From positions 5,420,001 to 5,484,000 of the forward strand of contig OZ014420.1 in assembly GCA_963965975.1 (NCBI GenBank): 64,000 nt of DNA. The letters are read 5' to 3'. The translations under genes and the position numbers were made by a program. Below, one piece after another: positions 42,269 to 53,848 of this stretch. The notes under the pieces were generated by a model. That model had not been told where the DNA came from, searched no databases, and saw only the letters and a program-made list of their open reading frames with translations. The first letter of the stretch is position 1. Each line of letters opens with the position of its first letter. The stretch is from Xestospongia bergquistia. Lineage: Eukaryota > Porifera > Demospongiae > Haplosclerida > Petrosiidae.

Positions 42269-45200
42269 TTAATTTATATCATACTCATCTGAAAGTAGAG
42301 TCTCTCTAAGTTCTGGTGGTTCATGTGACAAATCTCTTATAAGAACATCAAAATCATGATACATAGTGAATTTGGAAATATTCACACTCTCTTCAACCTG
42401 GTTCAAATTGTCAATATGTTTTGGTACAGATTCATTGGTTGGTTGTCTTTGACATCTTTTTCTACACTTTAACACTTTGTAAATATGGTATATGATGATG
42501 ACCCAAAATAATAAAAATATGATACCAGTCATTAAGAATCCAGCAGCACCGAAGAACATGTAATCTGTGTCATTTCTTGACAAAATTATTATTGCTATCA
42601 CTATCAGACCTAAAGTAGTGCTTGTCATCACAATCAAATCTAAAATGTTCACTGCTTGACTACAAAATGGTCTTATATATGCTTGAACCATAACAAAAAT
42701 AGCTAAAAGAAAAGCTTCTATAAACAGAAGGTACCCGTACGGCAATCTTGTGGCTATAGATGCAATAATAGATATAATAAAGAGATACCAGAGTCGAAAA
42801 CCAAACCAACATCTCCATTTATCCTTGTATGGTCCAAAGTGTGCATCAAGAAATGGTCTCATTTTGTTAACCCATTTATATTTCGACATAAATGGAAGAA
42901 CAGTTAGTAATATAGTGTATGGAAGGATAACAAACAAAAGAATTAAAAAACCTATCACAACTAAAAAACAATGTCCTACATCTCTAAAATAAAGTACATT
43001 TCCGTCAACAGTCCATCTAATTGTTTTCTCAGTAGAAGTTTCTACAGTGATAAATGTCCATGCATCTACAATAGCATTTACTAATTTAGTATATGACAAG
43101 AAAACTAGAGTAGCCAACACTTGTACAGAATAGTGAGAAGTATGTCTTGCCAGTTTAGTTGAGTATCTACTAAGTTGTATGAACACAAAGACAATCACAA
43201 TAAGATATGATGGAAAAGCAAACTGTAAAAATGCTTTAACTAGTTCCGTCATTCCATCATAAAAGCACAGAGGAAAACCAAGGTTAAGACTGCAAAGATT
43301 TAACCAGACAAATAAAATTTTGGCTGGAACAGATGGAATTTGGTCAATACCTAGCCTACTTATAGTTGTAAAGACATTAGCATAGAATATTATGCTTGTA
43401 ATAGTACCAGTAGCAATACTGATACGTAATACAAACAATATAATGACCAGTAATACTCCAAGAAACCCAAATGCTACTAAAGTAAACAACCAATAGTTAG
43501 AACATATAAAACATTCCCTGTCTCCAAAGACAACACTATAATTGGCTTTACAACTTCCACACACTATACCATTTCTATTACCACGACATGAGTCAAAATC
43601 AATAATTGTTGTGGTCATGTTAAATCCAGTACTACAATAACCAAAAGTACAGTGGTCACTCACTGCAGTTATATCACTATCAGGTATTAGACCAACCCAT
43701 TTGTCAATAGGTAGTGTAACACTACCAGTATCAAGATTGCAGGATATACCATACCTCTTCAGAAGTGGTAGGCAGATGCAAACATTTCTTGATAACTCAA
43801 AGCCACAGGGACAGTCACCCATGTATACTTTTATGAAGACTGAAGGAAGAAGAGGTAATATTGGTGATAGTATCAGTGTACCAAACCTTTGTGTTTGATT
43901 AGTAAATATGTTAAATGATAAGACATTACATTTTGTTGCTAGAGTCTGTTCAATAACTTGGTCAGATCTAACAAGCCATGAAGTATCAAAAATTGAGTAT
44001 ACAGCACCATGTGTTGGGTTGAAGATTGAATCCACAGACAAAATACTAATATTAAAAGTTTTCCCTGGATAGGTAGTTGTGTTTATTGTGTTATCATTGA
44101 TGCATTGAGGGCCTTTTCCTTCAGTTTCATTACATATACAGAGAGCAGTTGGGACTGATGACACATCTAAATTACTTGTGATGTTAAACACCTGTTGATA
44201 CAAGACTGGTAACTTTAAAGGATCTATGATAAAATTGGTACTAGGAACTTGAGAACAATTGTAAATAGGATGTCCAAATAAGGAATTGCCAGTTAACATA
44301 GCACTGTTATCAATGAAGGTTAAGTTAATATCAGGAGGTGGATAAGTTGTATAAATAAACTGTTCCTCCATTTGAAATTGAATAGCACAATGAGATCTGA
44401 GCTTGTTTTCATCCACTATATAAATAGCTCCACCTGCTGTATAAACAGTGTTTCTAATAAATTTTACATGGAGTCTTTGAGTAAAATAAATGGTTGAACC
44501 AGATAACAATCTGAGTGCAGCTCCAACAACTGCATTATTGTCAATAAATTCCAGGTAGCCATATAAATAGAGGTTACATGATAAACAATATATTGCACTA
44601 CCTCTGTTATTAGTGAACATTGTGTCTTTTGGTTTGAGACCATAAAGATTGATTTCCTTAAATTGTTGAAGTGAAATAACACTGTTTGCTGATGGAGACA
44701 ATGCACCATTGCAATGTGCTTTAATAGCATATAATTGAAGTATAGTATTTTCACTACAAAAAGAGCCCCTACATTCAATATGCATACAATCTCCAGTGAC
44801 ATAAGCTTCATTGTTGTAACAGGAAACATTTTTCAATAATAGATCATAGATATTTGAATTAGATATTTGAATAGTAAGCCCAGATCCAACTTGAGCACCG
44901 CTATGATCCTGAAACACACTGTTAGTAATAGTAACGATAGGTTTATTAATTATATCCTGAACAACACTATGAATGAAAAGAGTTAATCCTAGTCCTTGAC
45001 TTCTATAGGAACCTCCTTTATTACTAGAGAATATACATTGATCATACAAAGCTGTAAATGATGTTCCTTCTATTATAACTGAAGTACCTCCACCAATATT
45101 GTTAACAAAGTAGCTATTGTTTACATATAGTCTCAATGGTACAGTGAAATTGATAGAATAGATGGAAAGTCCACCAGCATGAGAAAAGATGACATCAGGA

Positions 45201-45970
45201 TTTTGTTGAGTAATATCCAATTTGTAATTGTTAGGTGGATTGTTTTTATTAAAAGAGATGTTTGCACTGTTGATGATCACTTCAGTATCATTATTACTAG
45301 CTACTTGTCCATAATATATTATGAATACTCCAGAACCTGAACAAAAATGACTACCAACATTAGAACAGTCATTAACTTGCTGCACATCTTGTTCATACAA
45401 ACCAGAATTAGTTATTATAATGTTATCAAATTGTACTAGTTCAAGTACATTGACAGCTAAAACAGCATATCCAAAATATTCCACTATAGTTATATCATGT
45501 AATCTGACATTGGTTGAGTTAAGAAACAACAGAACTGTCTGTAGTTCATACAATGATTGAGTTGTGCTAGTGCTGTTAAAGTTATATATCAATCTTTCAT
45601 CAATTATTCCACCACAGTTCTTAAATACAATGTTAGAAAGGGTCAAATTTGTACCAGAGACAAAGACAAACCCTCGACTTGTAAATGACCTTTCTACTGA
45701 CCTTTTACAGGTCACAATAGCAGGGTCATTGGAAGTTATCTGTAGATTGTGTACATTGTTAAGTGTACATGATGTTCCATTGGAGATTATGTGATTACCA
45801 TTTGAGAGCAGAAGAGTGGTATCATTTAAAGATATAGAAGATTTATTACAGAGATAATACTCAAGAGTAGATTCCTGTCCTGTGGCTTGAACAGCAATGA
45901 CATTTCTGGCTTTAGCAGCCCACACAGTAAAAAGGAGACTGAGGAAGGCAATTTGCAAGAATATAGACAT
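42269..45970 (-). CDS. beta-helix/multi-membrane receptor-like protein, copy 5 (intact, 1,233 aa)
   Basis: Near-duplicate of copy 4, with the same start choice (ATG at 45970). I count only about a dozen amino-acid differences, and some nine of them fall in roughly 95 residues covering the last three membrane helices (for example FIISIIASIATR versus FIICIVASISTR, and RNDTDYMFFGAAG versus RNGRDYTFFGAVG). The rest of the gene, including the ectodomain, is almost unchanged. Architecture as in copy 2. It is the last member before the phospholipase genes. Confidence 0.85.
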   Translation of the reverse strand: MSIFLQIAFLSLLFTVWAAKARNVIAVQATGQESTLEYYLCNKSSISLNDTTLLLSNGNHIISNGTSCTLNNVHNLQITSNDPAIVTCKRSVERSFTSRGFVFVSGTNLTLSNIVFKNCGGIIDERLIYNFNSTSTTQSLYELQTVLLFLNSTNVRLHDITIVEYFGYAVLAVNVLELVQFDNIIITNSGLYEQDVQQVNDCSNVGSHFCSGSGVFIIYYGQVASNNDTEVIINSANISFNKNNPPNNYKLDITQQNPDVIFSHAGGLSIYSINFTVPLRLYVNNSYFVNNIGGGTSVIIEGTSFTALYDQCIFSSNKGGSYRSQGLGLTLFIHSVVQDIINKPIVTITNSVFQDHSGAQVGSGLTIQISNSNIYDLLLKNVSCYNNEAYVTGDCMHIECRGSFCSENTILQLYAIKAHCNGALSPSANSVISLQQFKEINLYGLKPKDTMFTNNRGSAIYCLSCNLYLYGYLEFIDNNAVVGAALRLLSGSTIYFTQRLHVKFIRNTVYTAGGAIYIVDENKLRSHCAIQFQMEEQFIYTTYPPPDINLTFIDNSAMLTGNSLFGHPIYNCSQVPSTNFIIDPLKLPVLYQQVFNITSNLDVSSVPTALCICNETEGKGPQCINDNTINTTTYPGKTFNISILSVDSIFNPTHGAVYSIFDTSWLVRSDQVIEQTLATKCNVLSFNIFTNQTQRFGTLILSPILPLLPSVFIKVYMGDCPCGFELSRNVCICLPLLKRYGISCNLDTGSVTLPIDKWVGLIPDSDITAVSDHCTFGYCSTGFNMTTTIIDFDSCRGNRNGIVCGSCKANYSVVFGDRECFICSNYWLFTLVAFGFLGVLLVIILFVLRISIATGTITSIIFYANVFTTISRLGIDQIPSVPAKILFVWLNLCSLNLGFPLCFYDGMTELVKAFLQFAFPSYLIVIVFVFIQLSRYSTKLARHTSHYSVQVLATLVFLSYTKLVNAIVDAWTFITVETSTEKTIRWTVDGNVLYFRDVGHCFLVVIGFLILLFVILPYTILLTVLPFMSKYKWVNKMRPFLDAHFGPYKDKWRCWFGFRLWYLFIISIIASIATRLPYGYLLFIEAFLLAIFVMVQAYIRPFCSQAVNILDLIVMTSTTLGLIVIAIIILSRNDTDYMFFGAAGFLMTGIIFLLFWVIIIYHIYKVLKCRKRCQRQPTNESVPKHIDNLNQVEESVNISKFTMYHDFDVLIRDLSHEPPELRETLLSDEYDIN

Positions 45971-46096
45971 TATAGCAAACTTCAACACTTTGTAAATCAA
46001 TAATTCCTCAATTGTCTAGTTTTTTAATGCTTAATCATATGAAATGTCATGTGATATATATATAGTAGGTAATATGAATGAGTAAACTCATGATTT

Positions 46097-46320
46097 GATT
46101 TACAGTAAGGGACTATTTTCTGTGACCTTATTTTTGAAAAGGGACCACTGTTGAAACATCTCAAAAAAACAGTTTTTCATACACACAATTGCTATACATG
46201 TACAACCATTCATGGTAATTACGTGTATACAAAACTGTTTTTTGAGGTGTTTTATCAGTGGCCCCTTTGGATAAATTAAGTCACAAATGATTTGACAGAA
46301 GTGGTCTCTTATTGCAAATC
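46097..46320. mobile_element. fold-back MITE-like element (unit 5)
   Basis: Second copy of the inverted-arm element at 38005-38229, in the same place relative to antisense copy 5 and HERC1 exon copy 5. Confidence 0.65.
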
Positions 46321-46395
46321 AGGTCAAAAAATAATGGTAACTAAAGTGATAAATCAGAACTCTCTCTCTCTCTCTCTCTCTTTCTCTCTTTCTAG

Positions 46396-46572
46396 ACTGT
46401 TGATGATCTTCCAACAGCTCAAACATGTTTCTTTCAACTCCGTTTACCTCAATATAGTAGTCAACAGATCTTAGCTGCAGCTGAGAAACTACGTTATGCT
46501 GATAGACATTGTCGATCTATTGACATGGATAATTACATGTTACGTAGGAACACTAGTGTTGGAGGGGGATGA
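46396..46572 (+). CDS. HERC1: duplicated HERC1 last exon, copy 5 (open; candidate alternative terminal exon)
   Basis: Same structure as copy 4: pyrimidine-rich acceptor (tttctctctttctag), correct phase, catalytic LPTAQTC, Ala-Ala insertion and TGA in place of the acidic tail. It differs from copy 4 in keeping MDNYMLRRN, as in the original exon. It lies 31 kb from exon 38, so splicing to it would make a very long last intron. Expression unproven. Confidence 0.55.
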   Translation, partial: TVDDLPTAQTCFFQLRLPQYSSQQILAAAEKLRYADRHCRSIDMDNYMLRRNTSVGGG

Positions 46573-47777
46573 TGGATGATGAAGATCTCTTCTATTCAGA
46601 TTAGTTGTTAAATTATTTACACAAGTCAATTATTCTTTTTACATTGTACTTATAGAATGTGGAAATTTGAATTGACAATAGTTCTATAATATTGCAGGAT
46701 TATAATATAAAGCTATATTAATATTTCATTTGTTATAACTAACAGCATAAGGTTACATAATTTATTTAGTTAAATCAAAAAATAATCATCTAGCTTACAG
46801 GAAATTAAATTATTATATGTCCCATGACATACATCAAATCATAAACATTATAACTATTAAAATGACGATATACTGTTTCTATAATACATAACTATTATTT
46901 TAAAATTAATTCATTTACGGAACATTCGCTTTTATGATAGTAAAATGCCTACAAAATCATTGTGATAATACCTCACTTGATATTTATGGTTAGTCAGATG
47001 TTTGCAAATGAAAGTGAGTTTAATGCAGTAATTTCTTGTGTTGATATAATTGATGTACATTGTCGTGTTGATAGTAATACTATCACTAATAAAAATAAAC
47101 AAGAAACCAAACTATTAGTAAAACAAGTAAAAATATCATTACTATGATCATTTGAAAACCAACTAACAAAACTAACAAAAATCAAAAAAACTAAAACAAA
47201 GAACTAAACAAAACAAAACAACTAAAACTAAAACGAAACAAAAAAATACAACTAAAATTATTTTCGATACCAAAATAACACTGACTTGTAACATTCCATA
47301 TATAATATTTATATTTTATTTTATTTTATAATTATAACTGACATCAGAAAGTAATGATCAGTATATTAGTACTTAATATAATATATAGTATGCGATTATG
47401 GTAGAGTTTATTTCAGATATATATAACTATATATTATATTACTAGCAGTATATATGTACATGTAATATATGTATATATGTATAGTTGTGCTATATACATA
47501 TACATAATGTTACATTATGTATTACTAGCAGTATATATATATGTACATGTAATGCATGTAATACTTGTGCTATATACTAATGCTACATTATACAGTGAAG
47601 TGTTTAATATATATAATTACACATAAACCAATTACAGTACCACCACAAGTACATATGTATGGTAACCATGACCACAATTTAATATCTCAAGTTGGATAGG
47701 TCTTCCATAAAATATAATAAGTGTAGGACATATTAAAAAGTAAAATGAAAAACAAAACAAGAACATTGTAAGTAAAA
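46573..47777. other. unit 5 distal flank, no gene
   Basis: AT-rich sequence nearly identical to 38480-39741, including TACATGTA-rich tandem units at about 47430-47580. It leads directly into the 3' end of phospholipase gene A. Confidence 0.65.
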
Positions 47778-50686
47778 CTATACCCAAGTTGATTTGTATT
47801 GAAGAACTGTTTTCTTGCATTTTGAACCTTGAAAAATAAGAGAACGAGCAATAGATGTAATTTCTTCATCAATTATGAGAAGATGAAGGTACGCTTCATA
47901 AAACATCAGTACAAAGGCATCATCTGAAGTCTCATCTAGTGGAATTCTCTGAGAAATGGGTGGAGACAAACGATGATAGACTCCACCTTGTGATTCACAC
48001 CAACTCTTGGAATGTGAAACAGTGTCATCAGTATTTGACACATTAGCTGTTAAGATTGATGTAAGTCCTTTGAGAAATTTTAGATTATTTTGAATATCGG
48101 ACAAGAAATGAGTCAGTCGAGGTTTTATCAAGTCGATAGATTCATTGGTCTCCAATTCCATTTCTCCTGTTCCTAGGGAGAGTATGAGGCCAACTTTTCT
48201 ACCATCATATACATGAATGTCATGTAAAGCATGCTCAGTTGGGTTAATAGCCAAAACACCACCATCAACATACTTTCCTTCAAATGAGGGAAAAAATAAT
48301 GGAGCTGCGCCAGATGCTCGACCTGCTTCCCATGCCTTCCACTGGCGACCATTACCTGGATCTTCACGATAGTTAGTGATCCTAATAAGCTGGGGTGGGT
48401 CCTTCTCTGCTAATGTAGTTGTAATGAGGACTTTAGGATCAGTGACATCTCGAATGTTATGGTTGCCAATGAGCTTCTGAGCAAAGTAATCTTGTGTTGG
48501 CCCATCATAGAGTCGTTTACCAGCTAATGCATGATGACGATTGTGTACAATAGTTCTCATAAGATAGTGAGTATCACAGTTATTGTGACTCATACACAAA
48601 GCTAGTAAAGAACCAACACTAGTTCCAGCATACCAGTTGAAGTAATGGCGTATCTGTAGGTCAGGATTATTAGCTAACTTCCTCATTCTCTGTTCTATAT
48701 GATATAGCATGTAACTAACTATTGCACCACGTGACCCTCCTCCATCAAGACTAAGTAATGTGACTTCATCGAGTGGATAAGATAGATCATGATTCAAAAG
48801 TTTGGACTGTACTTGGTCATTACTTTCAGAGGCCTTTTCATCACAGTCATCCATCTTTGGGTCATGGTAATAATTTACTTTACTGATTGGAACATTGTCA
48901 TCATTATATTCCTCTAAAATCATCTCTAATGAAGTACTATAACAAGTCTTTCCTCTTAGCTGCATAACATTCTCCATCACAGCAACACATTCCTCAGTAC
49001 CATCTCCCTCTCTTTCTTTAGCTATATCAACTGGTGTCTTACCTTCACCATCAGTCAGTGTTAGATCAGCATCAAAGGCAAGTAGTAACTTAATAATAGA
49101 TACATTACAGAGAACAGCAGCAATATGTAAAGCAGTCATTCCTTTGACTAGATCCTGATAGTTAGGATCAGCGCCATCAACTAAGAGATAATGGACACTA
49201 CGTACACAATTCTTTCTAACAGCTAACATCAATGGTGTGATGGCCCCTAACTCAATTGGAAAGACTCCAGTATCACCATTACTTCTAAATATCTAAAGAA
49301 AAAATATATTACAAGATAAACATTTTCTTATAAACTAAGATTCTTTTGATACTGATGACGTTGCTAAATGTCAATGAGGTTTTTAGACTGAAGAATTTAT
49401 AGTGGTAATAACCAGTTACAGTATGATAAAGCTTGTAGTCATACCAAACTTGTTGAGTTCCAAATAAATGCTAGTCAAAATTATTAGTTGCAGTATTCAG
49501 TGACTGTAAGCTATTTTTACTTGTTGACAATGATATTATAAAACAAAGAAAATAAAATTGAAATAAAAATACCTCCATAATATTATATATCAAGTGACCC
49601 AAAACAATTGACAGGCTCATTTAATCTGTTATTATTGTCAACCACAAATATTGCCATGTCCCTTCTAGACACATTGTGGGCTACATCAAAGGACAATGAC
49701 AAATTCCAACAGTTCACACTACAAGTCCATTAAGTGACAAATTGGCAAAGTAACTATAATATCACAGTAGGTAAATCCAATTACACTGTCAACAACCACA
49801 ACAACCATACTCACATATTGTATACAATATATATGTGTCATGATAGACAGTTATTTTATAATAAAGTTTTTGTCAGTATTTATAGTCTTATTAACTATAA
49901 TGTTATTTGTGACATACTTACCTTTTCAAGAGGCTCTTCAAATATGGCACTTGAGGCACGCCTTGGCAAAGATATTCTTTTATAATATGTTGGAACAATA
50001 GCTGACAAACTCTCAATAGCTGGCTGATTAATATACTCAATATATTTCTTAAGACAGAGAACTTTATGGAGACAATCAATTGTTTCTCTGAGGCACTCAT
50101 GCCCTACTCTAATAGCTAGGTGGATCAATGTAGAGCCAGTCACAGGATGACTGAGAGCCAAGTTCATTCTAGTTTGTGATAGGTCTTTCAAGACTGCCAT
50201 GTTACTGATATCACAAAGACAGTATGCCAAAGCTAACCCATTGATAGTAACCTGTACCATTGCCTTCCAGTGTTCACTGCAAGGTGGAATTTTAGTAAGA
50301 TACTGGGACAAAACAAAAGGTAGTGTTTCCATTGCCTTTGGACAAGGTAATAGTAGATGAGTTAAGAGATCTTGCGTTAGAGATATTCTTGATAAAGGTT
50401 TAATGATATCTTGGATGCTCTGTAGTGCCTCTTCAGCTTTTTTCCTGTGTTTTGAGGAATATAACTTGTATGGACCTAGTTGTTTTCCATTATTAGATGT
50501 TAAAATCACCACGTATCTTCCATCTGAGGTCCCATCAGTGGTAGTAACAGCGTTAGTGATTATTGCTGGAGTAAGCACTTCTTTCCATGACAACTGAAGA
50601 AAGGTCTCTTTATGTTCGTGTACTGGTGTTGTTGATAACAGACGAAGTTCCTTCTTGTCTCTGTAGCACTTAACCCAGTAAGGCAT
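47778..50686 (-). CDS. group VI calcium-independent phospholipase A2 (PLA2G6-like), gene A
   Basis: Two coding exons, 50686-49922 and 49292-47778 (759 aa), phase 0 at the junction (PLEK|IFRSNG). The family hydrolyses acyl chains of glycerophospholipids. N-terminal region (MPYWVKCYRDKK) unassigned; ankyrin repeats at about 190-350 (GSTLIHLAIRVGHE, GMTALHIAAVLCN, GKTPVDIAKE). The patatin domain from about 430 has the oxyanion loop DGGGSRG (438-444), nucleophile elbow GTSVG (Ser at about 480) and catalytic Asp in VDGG (about 598). WCESQGGVYHRLSPP near the end matches the PLA2G6 C-terminus. A splice acceptor (tcttacag) stands two bases before the ATG, so the 5' UTR is probably spliced. Its 3' end was copied to 39742-39922. 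Tandem with gene B upstream. Confidence 0.9.
49293..49921 (-). other. intron of PLA2G6-like gene A
   Basis: 629 bp with good GT-AG ends (GTAAGTATG donor, ttttctttag acceptor). No other feature seen. Confidence 0.85.
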
Positions 50687-51006
50687 ACCTGTAAGACATT
50701 ATCATGATCCACGCACTAGTATTAATAACAGTACAAACTATCTTGTGGCTAATATATTGTATACAACTGATCCCTTCTCTTCTCTTACCTGTGAATTATA
50801 CGAAGGATGAATGAGACAGTAACGAAAAACTACAAAGAGTGCGACAGTAGCTTCCACTCAACCCTGCTAAATTATGAGAGTATACTACAAAGTGCAGCCG
50901 TAGCCCGCACATCCAATATTAACTACCAGCCCCACCTTAAAACACATCCTGTAAACGACAAAATAATATTCATTAACTCAACAAACAAAATAAATCTTCA
51001 TTTATT

Positions 51007-53491
51007 TTAGTGTCTTTTGGGTCCTAGTTCAAGTAGAGAGGTAGCTATTGTGTTTATTTCTTTCTCAATTTCTAAGCAGTACAAGTAACACTCATAGAAC
51101 ATAAGAACAAATGCATCATCTTTAATAGCATCAATAGATAAACCCTTTGAAATTGGCGGTGAAAGACGATGGTATTGAGTACCAGCCATTTCACAACAGA
51201 ACTTGGAATGGCTACTAGTAACATGTGTATTTGTTGCATTAGCAGTCAGTGCTGCTTTTACTCCACGTAAGTACTTTGTGTCTGAAGTACCAAAAGACAG
51301 AAAATGTGAATGTTTGGGTACGATACTAGGAACAGGAGAACAACCCATGTCACCTGTACCCAACGACAGGACAAATTTGACTTTTCGTTTGTCATAGGAA
51401 TGGATATCATGTAATGCATGTAGAGTGGAGTCTGAAGTCATCATTCCACTGGTATCAATGTATTTCCCTTCAAATGAGGGAAAATAAGTCGGTACAGCTG
51501 ATGAAGCACGAGCTGCTTCCCATAATTTCCAAGACCTTCCATTCTCCTGATCTTCACGATAATTAGTGATGAACACAAGTGAAGGAGGGTTTCGATCTGC
51601 CTGGGTTGTTGTCACGAGGACTTTTGGATCTTTAACACTTGTAACATCATCATCACCAAGATATTGTTGGCAATAATGCTCAATGGAAGACCTGGAGTAT
51701 ACACGACGTCCTGCAAAGATCTGATCACGGTTACTGACAATGATTGACATCAAAGAATTCGTTGTAGCATTCTTATGGCTCATACTCAATGCAAACAATG
51801 AACTAAAGCTAGTACCAACATACCAATTGAAGTAGCGATGTATTTGTAAATTGGGATCACCAGATAACAACCTCATTTTTTGCTCAATCTTATACAACAA
51901 ATATGCAGCAACAACAGTTTGAGTCCCTCCTCCATCAAATGAAAGAAGAACAATATAATCGTCATTTTTCTCTGACACTGTCGGTGTTTTAGAATGTACC
52001 TCATTCTCTTCCAATTCTTCACTTTCTGCAGTTCCTTCCTCTCTATCTTGTTCATTTTCAGTTATAGTAACAGTAGCCTCGACTACTTCCTGCAGACTAG
52101 AATCTTCACCTTCTTTCTGCAAATGTTCTTCTCTGCCTTCATCCCCTAATGCAAGTCCACCAAAATGTCCCTCTCTTCTTAGCTGGGCAACTTTCTCCAT
52201 CACAGCGACACATTCCTCGGTACCATCTCCCTCTCTTTCTTTAGCTATATCAATTGGTGTCTTACCTTCAGCATCAGTCACTGTTAGATCAGCATCAAAG
52301 GCAAGTAGTAACTTAATAATAGATACATTACAGAGAACAGCAGCAATATGTAAAGCAGTCATTCCTTTGACTGGATCCTGATAGTTAGGATCAGCACCAT
52401 CAACTAAGAGATAATGGACGCTACGTACACAATTATTTCTAACAGCTAACACGATAGGGGTGACTGCCCCTAACTCAAAGGAGTAAACTTTAACACTGCT
52501 TCTACGACGCTCCTGTAAATAAAAGAACAATGTAAAGATAAACACTGTTACTTAGTATGTTTTTAGGTCTTACCCTGTTAGAAGACCTAGAAGTAATTAG
52601 TTCTTCAGATATTACACTCAAAGATGAAACACTGGGTTGTTTCTTAACAGACACAGCTACAGACCGACGTCGTGTATTTAAAACAGTTGAAAAGCCATCT
52701 CTATTTGATCGACTAATGTATTCCTGGTACTTTTTATTAGGAAGAGAACTACGTAACATTGCCAAAGTATCTCTGAGTCGTTCATGACTGTGTTGAACAG
52801 CTAGATGAACAAGAGTAGTGCCAGTGATTGGATCACCAAGTATCAACTCCACGTTATTGTCTAATGGTGATTTCAACACAGCTATCACATTCAATTCAGA
52901 TGCATGGTGTAGCAGAGAACGCTCATTTAATCGTGACCTAATCAGTGAATTCCAATGGTCTTTATGCTGTGGTACAGTCTTCATTATATAATTACTCATT
53001 GTTTTAGGTAGCTCATGTACTGACTTAGGTTCTGGAAGGATCAAGGCTTTTAAAAGACCTTCAGAAAGTGACACTCCAATTACGGGCTGTAGAACGTATT
53101 GTACTTCTTCTAAAGCTACTTCCACTTTTTGCTTGTGTTTAGAAGAGTACACCTTGTATACATGTACACCTCTGCTGTCATCAGAGCTCTTCAATTCTAT
53201 GAGAAGTGAGTATCGTCTACGAGAAGTGCCAGTGGAACGTTTTGATAACCTCTTCACTGGTTTCCAAGCAAACAAAAGACTAACTGGGCATTCATGAACT
53301 TTATAACTCCCTTCAGTGTCTACATCTTCCTCTAGTAGGTTATCTAGTAAGTCATCTTCATTTGTTGATTTCTCAGTCTCAATTTCTGTAACAGCTCGTC
53401 TATGGATAACCTTTAGTCCTCGTCCAAAGTCTCCATACAATTTGACATAGTATGGATTGAAACTACCATAGTATTTAACAGTATATGGCAT
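51007..53491 (-). CDS. PLA2G6-like paralogue, gene B, with degraded catalytic motifs
   Basis: Two coding exons, 53491-52574 and 52512-51007 (807 aa); phase-0 junction SSNR|ERRR across a 61-bp intron. Same plan as gene A: N-terminal MPYTVKYYG region, ankyrin repeats (GTTLVHLAVQHSHE, GMTALHIAAVLCN), an acidic insert of about 70 residues (450-490 region rich in Glu), then the patatin domain. The active-site motifs have changed: the oxyanion loop is DGGGTQT instead of DGGGSRG, the elbow is GTSFS instead of GTSVG (last Gly lost; Ser at about 541 kept), and VDGG is IDTSG. It is open, spliced and conserved elsewhere, so it is likely a pseudoenzyme or altered enzyme rather than a pseudogene. A splice acceptor just before the ATG and a donor at about 53551 suggest a 5' UTR intron. 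Confidence 0.88.
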
Positions 53492-53848
53492 TGTAGTTGC
53501 CTGCAGAAAGCATTATAAAATATAGAGCAATGACACTATGATATCTCATACCTTTATGTTGTTGACTATATAGAGCTGCTCCACCCAAGTTTGAATTTAA
53601 TAGTATTCATTAGTTTTTAAATAAAATTATTTATAGCGTTGCGCTTATACAAACTGACATAATTCAAATATTTCATTAATTTACAAGGTTACAAGTATAT
53701 ATGTGTGACATACTACAAAACAGGTTGCAATTGATTGTAATATATTATAAATTATTGAATCATTTTTGTCCTAATTGAAAAGTTACAATGTTTCACTCCC
53801 AATAGAACTACTAAATAATACTAACATCTAAAAGCTAGTGTTATTTCT
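53492..53848. other. KDSR / phospholipase B intergenic
   Basis: 357 bp between the KDSR stop and the gene B start. It contains the likely 5' leader of gene B (donor AAG|GTATGA at about 53552/53551) and the AT-rich KDSR 3' UTR. Confidence 0.6.

Larger units (their letters stand above)
39923..47957. repeat. 8.09-kb segmental tandem duplication, second copy
   Basis: Second copy of 31831-39922, slightly shorter through small indels. It ends inside the intact phospholipase gene, where the two copies diverge after GAGAAATG (about 47957). Confidence 0.88.
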
